38,277 bases of DNA from contig CAJJAI010000047.1 in assembly GCA_905182215.1 (NCBI GenBank), positions 1 through 38,277 of the forward strand. Reading direction: 5' to 3'. The first letter of the stretch is position 1. Each line of letters begins with the position of its first letter. This stretch comes from Flavobacteriales bacterium UBA6772. Lineage in GTDB: Bacteria; Bacteroidota; Bacteroidia; Flavobacteriales; UBA7430. A model generated the notes under the pieces. The model had not been told where the DNA came from and made no database searches. It saw nothing but the letters and a program-made list of their open reading frames with translations. Shown here one piece after another: positions 23,857 through 32,398 of the stretch. The position numbers were made by a program, and so were the translations under genes.

Positions 23857-24357
23857 TTATTTTATGTATTTAAAATGATTGCAGGCATTCATATTTAGTG
23901 CTTTTGAGATGGCACAAAGTTCGTCAGATTTCAATTTTCCATAAATTGAAATTAAACTCCCTTCTCCAATGTCTTCAAGTAATAGATGTATTTCGTTTAT
24001 ATATTTGCCTTTCTTTTCTATGTAAATTTTAACGCCTTCTGTATCCTCATCCTCCAAGTCTATTAATTGGTAGCTTGACTTATCGAATAGCTTGTTTAGT
24101 TTTTTGAAATTATTTGTACTATCAGCTATATCCTCATTGAAATTAAGGAATTTCACCTTGTGTAAATCGCCCGTAATATGCTGTATGGAACCATCTTCAT
24201 TTTCTGTGGTCATGTCTATTGCATCCAACATCATTTTCGAAAATGTAAACGAATTTACACCTTCTTCATTTTCGAAGCTATTGTGGATTTCTAGTGAAGA
24301 ATTTTGTGCAACCAAAAGTAGTGGTGCAAGTAGGATTAAATACAAGATCTTTTTCAT
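23857..24357 (-). CDS. DUF4252-type exported protein
   Basis: About 166 residues. MKKILYLILLAPLLLVAQ is a signal peptide. The mature part (VNSFTFSKMMLDAID...LHKVKFLNF, SYQLIDLEDEDTEGVKIYIEKKGKYINEIHLLL, GSLISIYGKL) matches the DUF4252 pattern, a small beta/alpha envelope protein often beside ECF sigma or PadR genes in Bacteroidota. Function unknown. A second ATG six bases upstream (24363) is equally possible. It is the first gene of the PadR operon, with the promoter box 26-33 nt in front of the ATG. Confidence 0.82.
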   Translation of the reverse strand: MKKILYLILLAPLLLVAQNSSLEIHNSFENEEGVNSFTFSKMMLDAIDMTTENEDGSIQHITGDLHKVKFLNFNEDIADSTNNFKKLNKLFDKSSYQLIDLEDEDTEGVKIYIEKKGKYINEIHLLLEDIGEGSLISIYGKLKSDELCAISKALNMNACNHFKYIK

Positions 24358-24382
24358 GGTCATTTTTTGTTTCTATGCATTG

Positions 24383-24415
24383 CAAAGATATGTATTTAGG
24401 ATAGTACTATGCAAA
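24383..24415 (-). promoter_or_regulatory. Promoter of the DUF4252-PadR-PspC-PspC-M1 operon
   Basis: On the minus strand TTTG (24415-24412), 21-nt spacer, TATCTTTG (24390-24383). Both elements match the Bacteroidetes -33/-7 consensus. The -33 element lies in the centre of the dyad at 24401-24427. Confidence 0.75.
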
Positions 24416-24427
24416 ACATAGTACTAT
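24401..24427. promoter_or_regulatory. 27-bp perfect dyad, candidate PadR operator
   Basis: ATAGTACTATG-CAAAA-CATAGTACTAT: 11-bp arms that pair perfectly, each arm itself holding the palindrome ATAGTACTAT. It covers the -33 element of the operon promoter, so a bound dimer would block sigma factor access. Assignment to PadR rests on the operon layout. Confidence 0.7.
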
Positions 24428-24466
24428 AAGTTTTAAATGTTTAAGAACTTAAAACAAAAAAATGAA

Positions 24467-25324
24467 TTAGAATAAGAGTTCTAGGATGGTAAGAGTTCCG
24501 AAAATAACAGAGGCAATTCCATTATTAGTGAAGAAAGCAAGGTTTATTTTAGATAAATCGTGTGCCTTTACCAATCGATGTTGGTTTAATAAGAGCGAAA
24601 TAAACACGAATACTGCCACATAAAACAAGATTGAATTATGGAAATAATTAAATGCAATGTAGACTAAAATAGATGCTGTTAACACATGTAAAAATCGCGC
24701 AAAAAGCAATGCGTTTTTAGTACCTAATAAAACAGGAATAGAGTGTAAGTTGAATTTCTTATCGAAGTTCTCATCTTGTAATGCATAAATAATATCGAAT
24801 CCACCAACCCAAAAAAGAACAATACAAGAGAATAAAATGGGTAAAAGATCGAAGCTTGCTGTAACTGCTAAATACGCTCCAATAGGCGATAGAGATAATC
24901 CAAGACCTAAAACTAAATGACATAGTGCTGTAAAGCGTTTGGTATAACTATAGCCTAATATAACCAGTAATGCTATTGGCGATAAGTAGAAGCAAAGTGT
25001 GTTTAACATATAGCTTGAGCCTATAAATAAGCCTGCGTTAATAATCACAAATAGTAATGCCGACTTCGCTTTTATGGTTCCATTTGGAATTTCTCTTACT
25101 TCAGCCGTTCTAGGGTTTGCAGAGTCTACATCTCTATCTATATATCTGTTAAAAGCCATAGCCGCACTCCGAGCGAAGATCATACATAAGAGCACAAAAC
25201 ATAATTTATCCCAACCAAAACTGTACTCATCTTGGCTTATTGCCAATGTAAATCCCACCAATGCAAAAGGCAATGCAAATATGGTATGGCTAAATTTTAC
25301 GAGCGATAAATAACTTTTAAGCAT
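24467..25324 (-). CDS. UbiA-family prenyltransferase
   Basis: 285 residues, about 8-9 membrane helices. The two Asp-rich motifs that hold Mg-prenyl diphosphate are NRYIDRDVDSANPRT (about residues 59-73) and DIIYALQDENFDKKF (about 175-189). It attaches a polyprenyl chain to an aromatic acceptor. It resembles the 4-hydroxybenzoate-type (UbiA/MqnP-like) group more than MenA, but the acceptor cannot be told from the sequence. It stands alone on the minus strand, divergent from the DUF4442 gene. Confidence 0.88.
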   Translation of the reverse strand: MLKSYLSLVKFSHTIFALPFALVGFTLAISQDEYSFGWDKLCFVLLCMIFARSAAMAFNRYIDRDVDSANPRTAEVREIPNGTIKAKSALLFVIINAGLFIGSSYMLNTLCFYLSPIALLVILGYSYTKRFTALCHLVLGLGLSLSPIGAYLAVTASFDLLPILFSCIVLFWVGGFDIIYALQDENFDKKFNLHSIPVLLGTKNALLFARFLHVLTASILVYIAFNYFHNSILFYVAVFVFISLLLNQHRLVKAHDLSKINLAFFTNNGIASVIFGTLTILELLF

Positions 25325-25329
25325 GGGTT

Positions 25330-25337
25330 TATTTTTG
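25330..25337 (+). promoter_or_regulatory. Possible -7 box of the DUF4442 gene
   Basis: TATTTTTG (TAnnTTTG) 59 nt before the preferred ATG at 25397, in the short divergent gap with the prenyltransferase gene. Confidence 0.4.
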
Positions 25338-25396
25338 CAGTAAACTTACAAAATCGATTGATTAAGATTCCTTATCTTGCTTCAAAAATAAATTCA

Positions 25397-25873
25397 ATGC
25401 ACGCATCTTATTTAAAGAAAGTGAACAACCGTTTCTTATACAGTTTATTTCTAATTCAGAAACTCCCAATTGCTTGGATTTCGGGTTTAAAAGTTACGGA
25501 AGTAACTGAAGGATCTGCCAAAGTAGCTATTAAGTTTAAGTATTTAAACCAGAATCCTTTTAAGTCTATGTATTTTGCTTGTCAGGCAATGGCAGCAGAA
25601 ATGTCTACAGGTTTATTGGCTTTGGGTTGTTTAGATGCTCAAGCAGAAAAGGTGTCTATGTTAGTGCTCGACCTAAATTGTTCGTTTACTAAAAAAGCTG
25701 TTGGCAAAATTCAATTTGTTTGCCAAGATGGAGCTAAGGTTAAGGCATGTATAGACGAAGCTGTAGAAACAGGTAAGGGTGTTGTTTGTGTTATGCAGTC
25801 TAAAGGTTTTAACGATGTAGGAGACTGTGTTTCTACTTTTAATATAACTTGGACTTTTAAGAAGAAGGGCTAG
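25397..25873 (+). CDS. DUF4442 family protein (hotdog fold)
   Basis: About 158 residues. IQKLPIAWISGLKVTEVTEGSAKVAI, KYLNQNPFKSMYFACQAMAAEMSTGLLAL and KKAVGKIQFVCQDGAKV are typical of DUF4442, a hotdog-fold family near thioesterases with no proven activity. I prefer ATG 25397 (MHASYLKKVNN); the frame extends upstream to a TTG at 25358 with a leucine/lysine-rich extension (IKIPYLASKIN) that could also be real. No membrane segment or signal. The neighbour on the opposite strand is the UbiA gene. Confidence 0.8.
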   Translation: MHASYLKKVNNRFLYSLFLIQKLPIAWISGLKVTEVTEGSAKVAIKFKYLNQNPFKSMYFACQAMAAEMSTGLLALGCLDAQAEKVSMLVLDLNCSFTKKAVGKIQFVCQDGAKVKACIDEAVETGKGVVCVMQSKGFNDVGDCVSTFNITWTFKKKG

Positions 25874-25998
25874 GGAAATACAGAATTAGAAATCTATTTA
25901 TTTATTGTCAAAGTATTCTTTGAGTACAACGGTTGGTATAAGAGCAGTAGCGGATTTATACGCAATACCTTTCGAAAAGCAGGATACTTAATTAAATC

Positions 25999-26028
25999 AA
26001 AAAACGGTTTGAGATTACTCCCAAACCG
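25999..26028 (-). terminator. Terminator of the amine oxidase gene
   Basis: Minus-strand hairpin CGGTTTG (26028-26022) with CAAACCG (26011-26005), extended by a G-rich/C-rich mismatch pair in the loop, followed by TTTTTTGA. It lies about 40 nt after the stop. The remaining sequence between 25874 and 25998 shows no gene. Confidence 0.75.
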
Positions 26029-26069
26029 CTATTGCTTTTATACATTGTTATAGCCAGTTATTCTGGTAT

Positions 26070-27293
26070 CTACTCTAATATTTTATCGACAACTTCATAA
26101 CCTGATAGTATAGCACTTTGTACAGAGCCGCGTATTATATAAAAACCATCAACAGGACTTATCCCCGATGAATTATATGTTTCTCCGGCAAAATAGACTT
26201 TATCATCAAGTGGAGCAATTAGATCAGCTGAAGCAGCTTGAAAATCAGACGTCCAAGTTCCTTGCGTATATGTTTGTTGACCCCAATCTTGATATATGTA
26301 AGAGCCCAAGTAATATTGAGATGCAAGTCCACTAAAATAACCATCTAACTCCTGAAGCACGGTGTCGACAATTGTATTTGGATCATTTAATAAATAATAG
26401 TTTTCAGCTGAAATACCAGTAGATAACAACCCTAAAACATGATCATTTGCTCCTTTTCCATATGCTACATCGTAATAAGTTTTTTCTCCACTACTTGTTT
26501 GACATGTAATGACATCTGGATAAAACTGATCAGAAAACTTCATAAACAACTTAAACCCTGGTAAAAACTCAACATCTTGCATAGCGGTAATTTTTTCTGA
26601 AGGCAAGGAAGGGATAAAAGTAATGGCATTCGATTTGAGTGCTCCAATTGAAACAGTTAAAATCACTTTATCTGCTTCATATTCTGTGCCATCTTCTGTT
26701 GTTAATATTACTTTATCCCCCGAATAATCTGTAGTACTTACCTTAGAATTATAGATAATGTTTTGCTCAACATTTTGAGTAAAGTTTGCATCAATAAAAT
26801 CATACCATGTGGTATTCTTAAATTTATATTCTGTGATATAATTTGCATAGTAATCTACCATATCTTGATTTGAAATTTGTGAAATAGTATTTCCGACTAC
26901 CTCTTGCGCATTCATAGGCTGATATAAAATAGTTTCAACATTTGGTTCCCTTCCTGGTTGATTTATTAAATAATTTAGAATTGATTTATCTTCATGAATC
27001 CACTCAGCACCCAAATCGATAGGAAAATCTGCAAAGGTTTCATCTTTCTGGATTCTACCACCAAGCTTATTAGTTGCTTCTAATATTTGATAGCTAATGC
27101 CTTCCTCTTCTAGTTTTTTTGCAGCAGCTAATCCAGAGGCGCCTGCACCCACTATAATCACATCACCTTGAAACCCAATCTCGGTGTTTTCATAGATGTT
27201 TGGAGTTTCTTCTTTTTTACAAGCCACAACTGACAATGCAATTATTATAAATAAGAAAGAAGTGAGGAATGTTAATACTATGTGTTTTTTCAT
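26070..27293 (-). CDS. Flavin amine oxidase-like lipoprotein
   Basis: 407 residues. The N-terminus is a lipoprotein signal with the lipobox SVVAC (Cys 25), then KKEETPN, so it should be membrane-anchored on the periplasmic side. A Rossmann FAD motif GDVIIVGAGASGLAAAKKLEEEG is followed by LEATNKLGGRI; the C-terminal KVYFAGETYNSSGISPVDGFYIIRGSVQSA is the second FAD contact of the monoamine-oxidase/phytoene-dehydrogenase group. It probably oxidises amines; the substrate is unknown. Upstream lies a Crp/Fnr gene, with a CRP-like palindrome in the gap. Confidence 0.88.
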   Translation of the reverse strand: MKKHIVLTFLTSFLFIIIALSVVACKKEETPNIYENTEIGFQGDVIIVGAGASGLAAAKKLEEEGISYQILEATNKLGGRIQKDETFADFPIDLGAEWIHEDKSILNYLINQPGREPNVETILYQPMNAQEVVGNTISQISNQDMVDYYANYITEYKFKNTTWYDFIDANFTQNVEQNIIYNSKVSTTDYSGDKVILTTEDGTEYEADKVILTVSIGALKSNAITFIPSLPSEKITAMQDVEFLPGFKLFMKFSDQFYPDVITCQTSSGEKTYYDVAYGKGANDHVLGLLSTGISAENYYLLNDPNTIVDTVLQELDGYFSGLASQYYLGSYIYQDWGQQTYTQGTWTSDFQAASADLIAPLDDKVYFAGETYNSSGISPVDGFYIIRGSVQSAILSGYEVVDKILE

Positions 27294-27350
27294 GCGGATT
27301 TTTTTATAGACTTATGAACCACAATATTAGTTGATAAAAATCAGGATTCA

Positions 27351-27366
27351 TTTGACATATGTCACA
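27351..27366 (-). promoter_or_regulatory. CRP/FNR-like site before the amine oxidase gene
   Basis: Minus strand TGTGACATATGTCAAA: 9 of 10 specified positions of the CRP pattern TGTGA-N6-TCACA. Core TGACATATGTCA is a perfect palindrome (27353-27364). It lies about 60 nt upstream of the ATG and just after the Crp/Fnr gene, so it may serve that regulator. Confidence 0.5.
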
Positions 27367-27375
27367 AAATCTAGG

Positions 27376-27939
27376 TTATGCTCTTATTCGACTCAAGGTT
27401 TCTCTACTAATCCCTAAAAAGGAAGCTATATCGGTTAGCGAGACTCTTTGTAATATTTCAGGAGTGGTTTCAAAAAGTGCGTTATAGCGCTCTTCGCTGG
27501 ACATGAACTGTAACTGATAAAGTCTTTCTTCAATGCATAACGTATGCTCTATAACTATATCATTGAGTAAGTGAATAACAGATAAACTTGTACGCGAAAG
27601 TTCTTTTATTTTTTCAATTTCAAATCTGATCAATTCAGAACCTTCCAATAATTCAACGGTTTCCTTGGATGGCAAACCTTCATATGTGGTCATTGTTCCT
27701 ATCGCTTCATTTTCGAATGCAAACCACATACAAACCTCTCTTGATTCTTTTGAATAGTAAGATTTGACCCCTCCATTTAAGATTAAGTAGAAATAACCAT
27801 GTCTCTTCCCTTCAGAAATCAATTTTGTACCCTTGGTAGATTTCACATATGAAGAATGTTTCATAAAGGCATGCAGCGACTCTTCGTCTAGATTAGGGAA
27901 GAATGATTTCAATTTTACTTTAAGCTTTGACTTATCCAT
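27376..27939 (-). CDS. Crp/Fnr-family transcriptional regulator
   Basis: 187 residues. An N-terminal cyclic-nucleotide-binding-like beta barrel (GTKLISEGKRHGYFYLILNGGVKSYYS...EAIGTMTTYEGLPSKETVELLEGSELIRFEI) is followed by a dimer helix (about 115-150) and a C-terminal HTH SLTDIASFLGISRETLSRIR. There is no FNR-type Cys cluster and no clear cAMP contact, so the ligand is unknown; many Bacteroidota members are unstudied. The next gene on the same strand, after 82 nt, is the amine oxidase. Confidence 0.9.
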   Translation of the reverse strand: MDKSKLKVKLKSFFPNLDEESLHAFMKHSSYVKSTKGTKLISEGKRHGYFYLILNGGVKSYYSKESREVCMWFAFENEAIGTMTTYEGLPSKETVELLEGSELIRFEIEKIKELSRTSLSVIHLLNDIVIEHTLCIEERLYQLQFMSSEERYNALFETTPEILQRVSLTDIASFLGISRETLSRIRA

Positions 27940-28135
27940 TCTACTAAAATTGGCTATAACGTTTGTATAACACGAACTGTTCCCGTTATATTCCTATATC
28001 AATTAGTTTAGGAGTCCTCAATGATTATAAAGTATTCCTTAGATATATAAGGTTCTAAATTTAGGTTTTTTCATCAGCTTTTTACATTAAAATGGTAATT
28101 ATTAAAACAAAAGACTATATATCTATTCTCCAAAA

Positions 28136-28177
28136 ACATAAAAACCTCTAACGAATTAACGTGAGAGGTTTTTATGT
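28136..28177. terminator. Terminator after accA (usable in both directions)
   Basis: Arms ACATAAAAACCTCT (28136-28149) and AGAGGTTTTTATGT (28164-28177) pair perfectly over 14 bp, with a 14-nt loop. T-runs follow on the plus strand and on the minus strand (TTTTTGG). On the minus strand it lies 17 nt beyond the accA stop. Confidence 0.85.
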
Positions 28178-28193
28178 TTTTTTGTTTGTTATT

Positions 28194-29147
28194 TTATTCG
28201 TTAATAACACCCATACTACAGAATTTCTCAATTCTAGTTTCAATTCTATCTTGAGCATCCAATTTTAATAAATCTTTCAGCTGCTTATTAATTACTTTAA
28301 GAACATTATCGTAAACCATTTCTCTATCGTAATGAGCTCCACCTAATGGTTCCTTAATAACTGCATCGATTAATTTATTCTTCAACATATCTTTAGAAGT
28401 CAGCTTTAAAGCTTCGGCAGCTTCCTGCTTATAATCCCACGATCTCCATAAAATAGAAGAACAAGATTCAGGTGAAATTACAGAGTACCAGGTATTTTCT
28501 AACATAAACACCTTGTCTCCAATACCAATTCCTAAAGCACCACCAGAAGCACCTTCACCAATAATAATACATATTACAGGTACTTTAAGCTGACACATTT
28601 CCAAAAGGTTACGAGCAATAGCTTCTCCTTGTCCACGTTCTTCAGCTTCTAATCCTGGGTATGCACCCGGAGTATCGATAATAGTAACGATAGGCTTGTT
28701 GAATTTCTCTGCCATTTTCATTAAACGTAAAGCTTTTCTATACCCTTCTGGGTTAGCCATACCAAAGTTTCTAAACTGACGCAGTTTAGTGTTTTTTCCT
28801 TTTTGTTGTCCTATAAGCATCACAGACTGCCCATCTATAGTTCCCCATCCACCAATCATAGCTTTATCATCTTTCACGGTTCTGTCGCCGTGAAGTTCGA
28901 TAAAGTCACCTTTAGTAAGTGCTTCTATATAATCTAGGGTATACGGTCTGTTAGGATGGCGAGAAATTTGTACTTTCTGCCATGCACTCAGACTTCCGTA
29001 AATATCTTTTCGGAGTTTATCTAATTTCCCCTCGATGTCATTAACCGTCTTAGTAACGTCTACATCGGTATCTTTTCCCAATTGAATAGCTTTGCATAAT
29101 TGCTCTTCTAATTCAACGATTGGTTTCTCAAAATCTAATCTTTCCAT
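28194..29147 (-). CDS. accA: Acetyl-CoA carboxylase carboxyltransferase subunit alpha
   Basis: 317 residues, the usual AccA length. It starts with a helical [17 protein letters not shown] and carries [14 protein letters not shown], the loop [80 protein letters not shown] and [31 protein letters not shown]. Together with AccD it transfers carboxybiotin to acetyl-CoA in fatty-acid synthesis. AccD is not in the window. It is divergent from ispE. Confidence 0.96.
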   Translation of the reverse strand: MERLDFEKPIVELEEQLCKAIQLGKDTDVDVTKTVNDIEGKLDKLRKDIYGSLSAWQKVQISRHPNRPYTLDYIEALTKGDFIELHGDRTVKDDKAMIGGWGTIDGQSVMLIGQQKGKNTKLRQFRNFGMANPEGYRKALRLMKMAEKFNKPIVTIIDTPGAYPGLEAEERGQGEAIARNLLEMCQLKVPVICIIIGEGASGGALGIGIGDKVFMLENTWYSVISPESCSSILWRSWDYKQEAAEALKLTSKDMLKNKLIDAVIKEPLGGAHYDREMVYDNVLKVINKQLKDLLKLDAQDRIETRIEKFCSMGVINE

Positions 29148-29238
29148 AGTAACAAATTAGGGCTGCAAATTACAATAATTCACTTTTGAAGCTTAATAAA
29201 TACGCACAATTATTACATTTGAGCCAAGAATTTATGCA

Positions 29239-30051
29239 ATGATACTATTTCCACCATCTAAGCTCAATTTAGGCTTGCAAATTATAGCAAAACGAATTGA
29301 CGGTTACCATAATTTGCAGACTGTTTTTTACCAGTTCCCGCTAAAAGATGTCTTAGAAATCTTAAAAGATGATTCTTTATCTGCTGGAACCTGTTTGTTT
29401 AATTCTTCAGGATTGTTAATTCCTTCGGGACAAAACTTGTGCGAAAAAGCCTATTATCTACTCACTAAAGATTTTAATTTACCAGGGGTTCATATTCACC
29501 TTCATAAAATTATTCCTATGGGTGCTGGCTTAGGTGGAGGCTCGTCGGATGCAGCTTATACACTCCGTTTATTAAATGTACTTTTTGATCTGAAAATAAG
29601 TGCAGCTAAATTGATGGAATATGCTATTGAATTGGGTAGTGATTGTCCTTTTTTTATTCACGATTATCCGCAGTATGCAGAGGGTAGAGGAGAGGTTTTA
29701 GAAAAAATAGACATAGACTTAAAAGGAAAACACCTTTTAATAATTAATCCAAATATTCATATTTCTACCCAAGAAGCTTTTGCTACTATTAAGCCTACAG
29801 AATCTATATCGTGTAAAGAAATAGTTTTACAGGACATGAGCACCTGGAAAGAGAATTTATCAAATGATTTTGAAGCTTCGATTTTTCCTAAATACCCTGT
29901 ACTAAAAACACTTAAAAATAAATTGTACGATTTAGGAGCACTGTACGCTTCCATGAGCGGTAGTGGATCAACTATGTATGCTATATTTAATGAGGCTGTA
30001 AATATAGAAACCTTACCAAAAGAACATTTTACTTGGCAAGGAAAACTCTAA
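29239..30051 (+). CDS. ispE: 4-diphosphocytidyl-2-C-methyl-D-erythritol kinase
   Basis: 270 residues, a GHMP kinase. SKLNLGLQIIAKRIDGYHNLQTVF is the typical IspE N-terminus; the ATP loop PMGAGLGGGSSDAA is at 93-106, and the C-terminal motif SMSGSGSTMYA is near 236. It phosphorylates CDP-methylerythritol in the non-mevalonate isoprenoid pathway. Its stop overlaps the stop of the convergent LptF/G gene by 4 bp. No other MEP gene is in the window. Confidence 0.95.
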   Translation: MILFPPSKLNLGLQIIAKRIDGYHNLQTVFYQFPLKDVLEILKDDSLSAGTCLFNSSGLLIPSGQNLCEKAYYLLTKDFNLPGVHIHLHKIIPMGAGLGGGSSDAAYTLRLLNVLFDLKISAAKLMEYAIELGSDCPFFIHDYPQYAEGRGEVLEKIDIDLKGKHLLIINPNIHISTQEAFATIKPTESISCKEIVLQDMSTWKENLSNDFEASIFPKYPVLKTLKNKLYDLGALYASMSGSGSTMYAIFNEAVNIETLPKEHFTWQGKL

Positions 30052-31124
30052 CGGTTTGCTTTTCTGAATAAGTAATAAGCAAAAGCTCCAAATAGAATAT
30101 TAGGTAGTGCTATTGCAAAAATTGGGCTTAAATCGCTGTTAGTGGTAAAGGTAATAGATACTTTTTGGAACAAGATGAAAAGGGTGGTTAAGACAAATCC
30201 ATACACCAAATTTACGCCAATACCTCCACGCTTTTTATGTATAGCTAAACTAAAGCCTATTAAGGTTAATATAAACGTAGTAAATGGAGTAGCGTAGCGT
30301 TGGTACAAATCCAGATAATAATAATGAAGATTTTCTGCGCCCCGTTCTTTTTCCTTGTGTATAAATTGATGGAGTTCTGGTAAGGTCATTAGGTTCGTGC
30401 TGTTTTTCTGATAAACCAATTCTTCAGGTTTAAAACCAAAATCCTTAAACTGACTAGAACCTCTTTCTATTAGTTCGCCGTCTTCTTCTAATACTCTATA
30501 ATTATAACTCTCCGCCAACCATTTTTGTTCTAAAGTATCCCAGGTAATAAAGTCTGCTTTGTATTTTGAGGCTAATTGATCTTCTGCAAAAACCTCATGT
30601 GTAAAACGAAATCCTTTTTGCTTTCCTGTATTATAGCTCTCTAAGTATATATAGTTATCGGGACTTATTTGTCGGTGTATATTTTTATAGCGCTCGCTCT
30701 TTTTAAAACGGATATATTCCTGTTCAAAATCTAAACGAGTTTGATTAGTGCTAGGAAGCACCCAGTTATTTAAGAAAAATGAAACTCCCGCTATTACTAA
30801 GGCACCAACAAAATAAGGGTATAAGACTCTTTTTAAACTCAAGCCACAGTTTAAAATAGCAATTACTTCTGTGTTATTGGCTAGTTTAGACGTGCTTATT
30901 ATAACAGCTATAAAAGTGAATAAAGCACTAAAGAGTAAGCCATAATGAATAATGAAATTCAAATAATAATCGCTTAATATGGCGTCTAATGGAGCCTCTC
31001 TTCTATAGAAATCGTCAATTTTTTCGGACACATCAAATACCACTGATATCAATAATATGAGTACCAGTGTAAAAGTAAAAGTTCCTAAGAACTGTTTTAG
31101 TATGTATCTGTCGAGCTTTTTCAA
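30048..31124 (-). CDS. LptF/LptG-family lipopolysaccharide export permease
   Basis: 358 residues with an N-terminal pair of membrane helices, a middle periplasmic beta-jellyroll domain (about 130-270) and further helices at the C-terminus. The start KKLDRYILKQFLGTFTFTLVLILLISVVFDVSEKIDDF and the closing YQRYATPFTTFILTLIGFSLAIHKKRGGIG are hallmarks. It works with LptB to extract lipopolysaccharide from the inner membrane. The start codon is TTG (31124), directly after the tgt stop; the family usually begins MKKLDRY here, which supports the TTG. Whether it is LptF or LptG is not decided. Confidence 0.93.
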   Translation of the reverse strand: MKKLDRYILKQFLGTFTFTLVLILLISVVFDVSEKIDDFYRREAPLDAILSDYYLNFIIHYGLLFSALFTFIAVIISTSKLANNTEVIAILNCGLSLKRVLYPYFVGALVIAGVSFFLNNWVLPSTNQTRLDFEQEYIRFKKSERYKNIHRQISPDNYIYLESYNTGKQKGFRFTHEVFAEDQLASKYKADFITWDTLEQKWLAESYNYRVLEEDGELIERGSSQFKDFGFKPEELVYQKNSTNLMTLPELHQFIHKEKERGAENLHYYYLDLYQRYATPFTTFILTLIGFSLAIHKKRGGIGVNLVYGFVLTTLFILFQKVSITFTTNSDLSPIFAIALPNILFGAFAYYLFRKANR

Positions 31125-32255
31125 TTATAAACGAAGACTCAATTTTTTAACCATCATTTCTTTCCAATCGTAAAAAGTGCCGTCTAAAATTCTTCTTCTA
31201 GCTTCTTTTACTAACCATAAATAGAAACCTAAATTGTGTAGGGTAGCAATTTGTTTTCCTAACAATTCATTAGCTGCAAATAAATGACGTAAATACGCTT
31301 TAGTGTATGCACTGTCTACATACGATTCTCCATTAGGGTCTATAGGAGAGAAGTCTGTTCGCCATTTCTGGTTTTTTATATTGATAGTTCCTTCACTGGT
31401 AAACAACATCCCATTACGTGCATTACGAGTAGGCATTACACAGTCGAACATATCAATTCCTAAGGCAATATTTTCTAGAATATTCGATGGTGTTCCAACG
31501 CCCATTAAATAGCGAGGTTTGTCTTTTGGAAGTACTGCAGTTACAATTTCTGTCATTGCGTACATCTCATCCGCTGGTTCCCCTACAGATAATCCACCAA
31601 TAGCATTTCCTTCTCTTCCGAAAGAGGCAATTGCTTCGGCAGACTCTTTTCTAAGATCGGTATAAGTAGATCCCTGAACAATAGGGAATAGAGTTTGTTT
31701 AAATCCGTATTTGTCTGGAGTGCTATCGAAATGCTCACAACATCTTTTTAACCATCTATGTGTCATTTTCATAGAACGCTTAGCGTAGTGATAGTCGCAA
31801 GGGTATGGTGTACACTCATCGAAAGCCATGATTATATCGGCCCCAATAGTACGTTGTACATCCATGGCATATTCTGGACTAAAGAAGTGGTAAGATCCAT
31901 CGATATGCGATTTAAAACGCACTCCTTCTTCCGTTATTTTTCTTCTTCCTGAAAGAGAGTACACCTGAAATCCACCACTATCGGTAAGGATTGGTTTTTC
32001 CCAGTTCATAAATTTATGTAATCCACCGGCAGCTTCGATCACGTCCATTTTAGGACGTAAATACAAATGGTAGGTATTCCCTAAAATAATATGTGCTTTT
32101 ATATCATTTTCTATTTCATGCTGATGCACACCTTTTACAGTACCTGCAGTACCTACGGGCATAAAAATGGGCGTTTCTATTATTCCGTGATCAGTTTCTA
32201 TAACTCCAGCTCTCGCTTGCGACTGCGGGTCTGTTTTCTTTAAAGTGAATTTCAT
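31125..32255 (-). CDS. tgt: tRNA-guanine transglycosylase (queuine/preQ1)
   Basis: 376 residues. It swaps guanine-34 for preQ1 in tRNAs with GUN anticodons. The general acid D92 is in DSGGFQV, the nucleophile D271 in MFDCVMPTRNARNG, with GNTYHLYLRP and GVGTPSNILENI also present. The zinc site is unusual: aligned with the family pattern PLDPxCxCYxC...H, the three cysteines become G309, S311 and D314, while His 340 remains. It forms a gene pair with the LptF/G permease, with no gap. Confidence 0.95.
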   Translation of the reverse strand: MKFTLKKTDPQSQARAGVIETDHGIIETPIFMPVGTAGTVKGVHQHEIENDIKAHIILGNTYHLYLRPKMDVIEAAGGLHKFMNWEKPILTDSGGFQVYSLSGRRKITEEGVRFKSHIDGSYHFFSPEYAMDVQRTIGADIIMAFDECTPYPCDYHYAKRSMKMTHRWLKRCCEHFDSTPDKYGFKQTLFPIVQGSTYTDLRKESAEAIASFGREGNAIGGLSVGEPADEMYAMTEIVTAVLPKDKPRYLMGVGTPSNILENIALGIDMFDCVMPTRNARNGMLFTSEGTINIKNQKWRTDFSPIDPNGESYVDSAYTKAYLRHLFAANELLGKQIATLHNLGFYLWLVKEARRRILDGTFYDWKEMMVKKLSLRL

Positions 32256-32271
32256 CTACACAAATTTTGAG

Positions 32272-32279
32272 CAAATATA
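32272..32279 (-). promoter_or_regulatory. -7 box of tgt
   Basis: TATATTTG on the minus strand, ending 16 nt before the tgt ATG at 32255. Confidence 0.55.
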
Positions 32280-32341
32280 ATTGAATTGTCTTGTTTGTAC
32301 ATCTATTACCGATATTTATAGAGCAGTTTATCTATTAATAG

Positions 32342-32349
32342 TATTTTTG
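32342..32349 (+). promoter_or_regulatory. -7 box of the sigma-factor gene
   Basis: TATTTTTG (TAnnTTTG) on the plus strand, 49 nt before the TTG start at 32399, in the divergent gap with tgt. Confidence 0.45.
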
Positions 32350-32398
32350 CAGCTGTATATTATTTAACATACTTATTTACTACATCTAGAAAATTCTA

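Noticed and set aside
25874-25998. Possible coding fragment (VGIRAVADLYAIPFEKQD) after the DUF4442 gene
   Set aside because: Too short, no start and no family; the stretch is left as intergenic.
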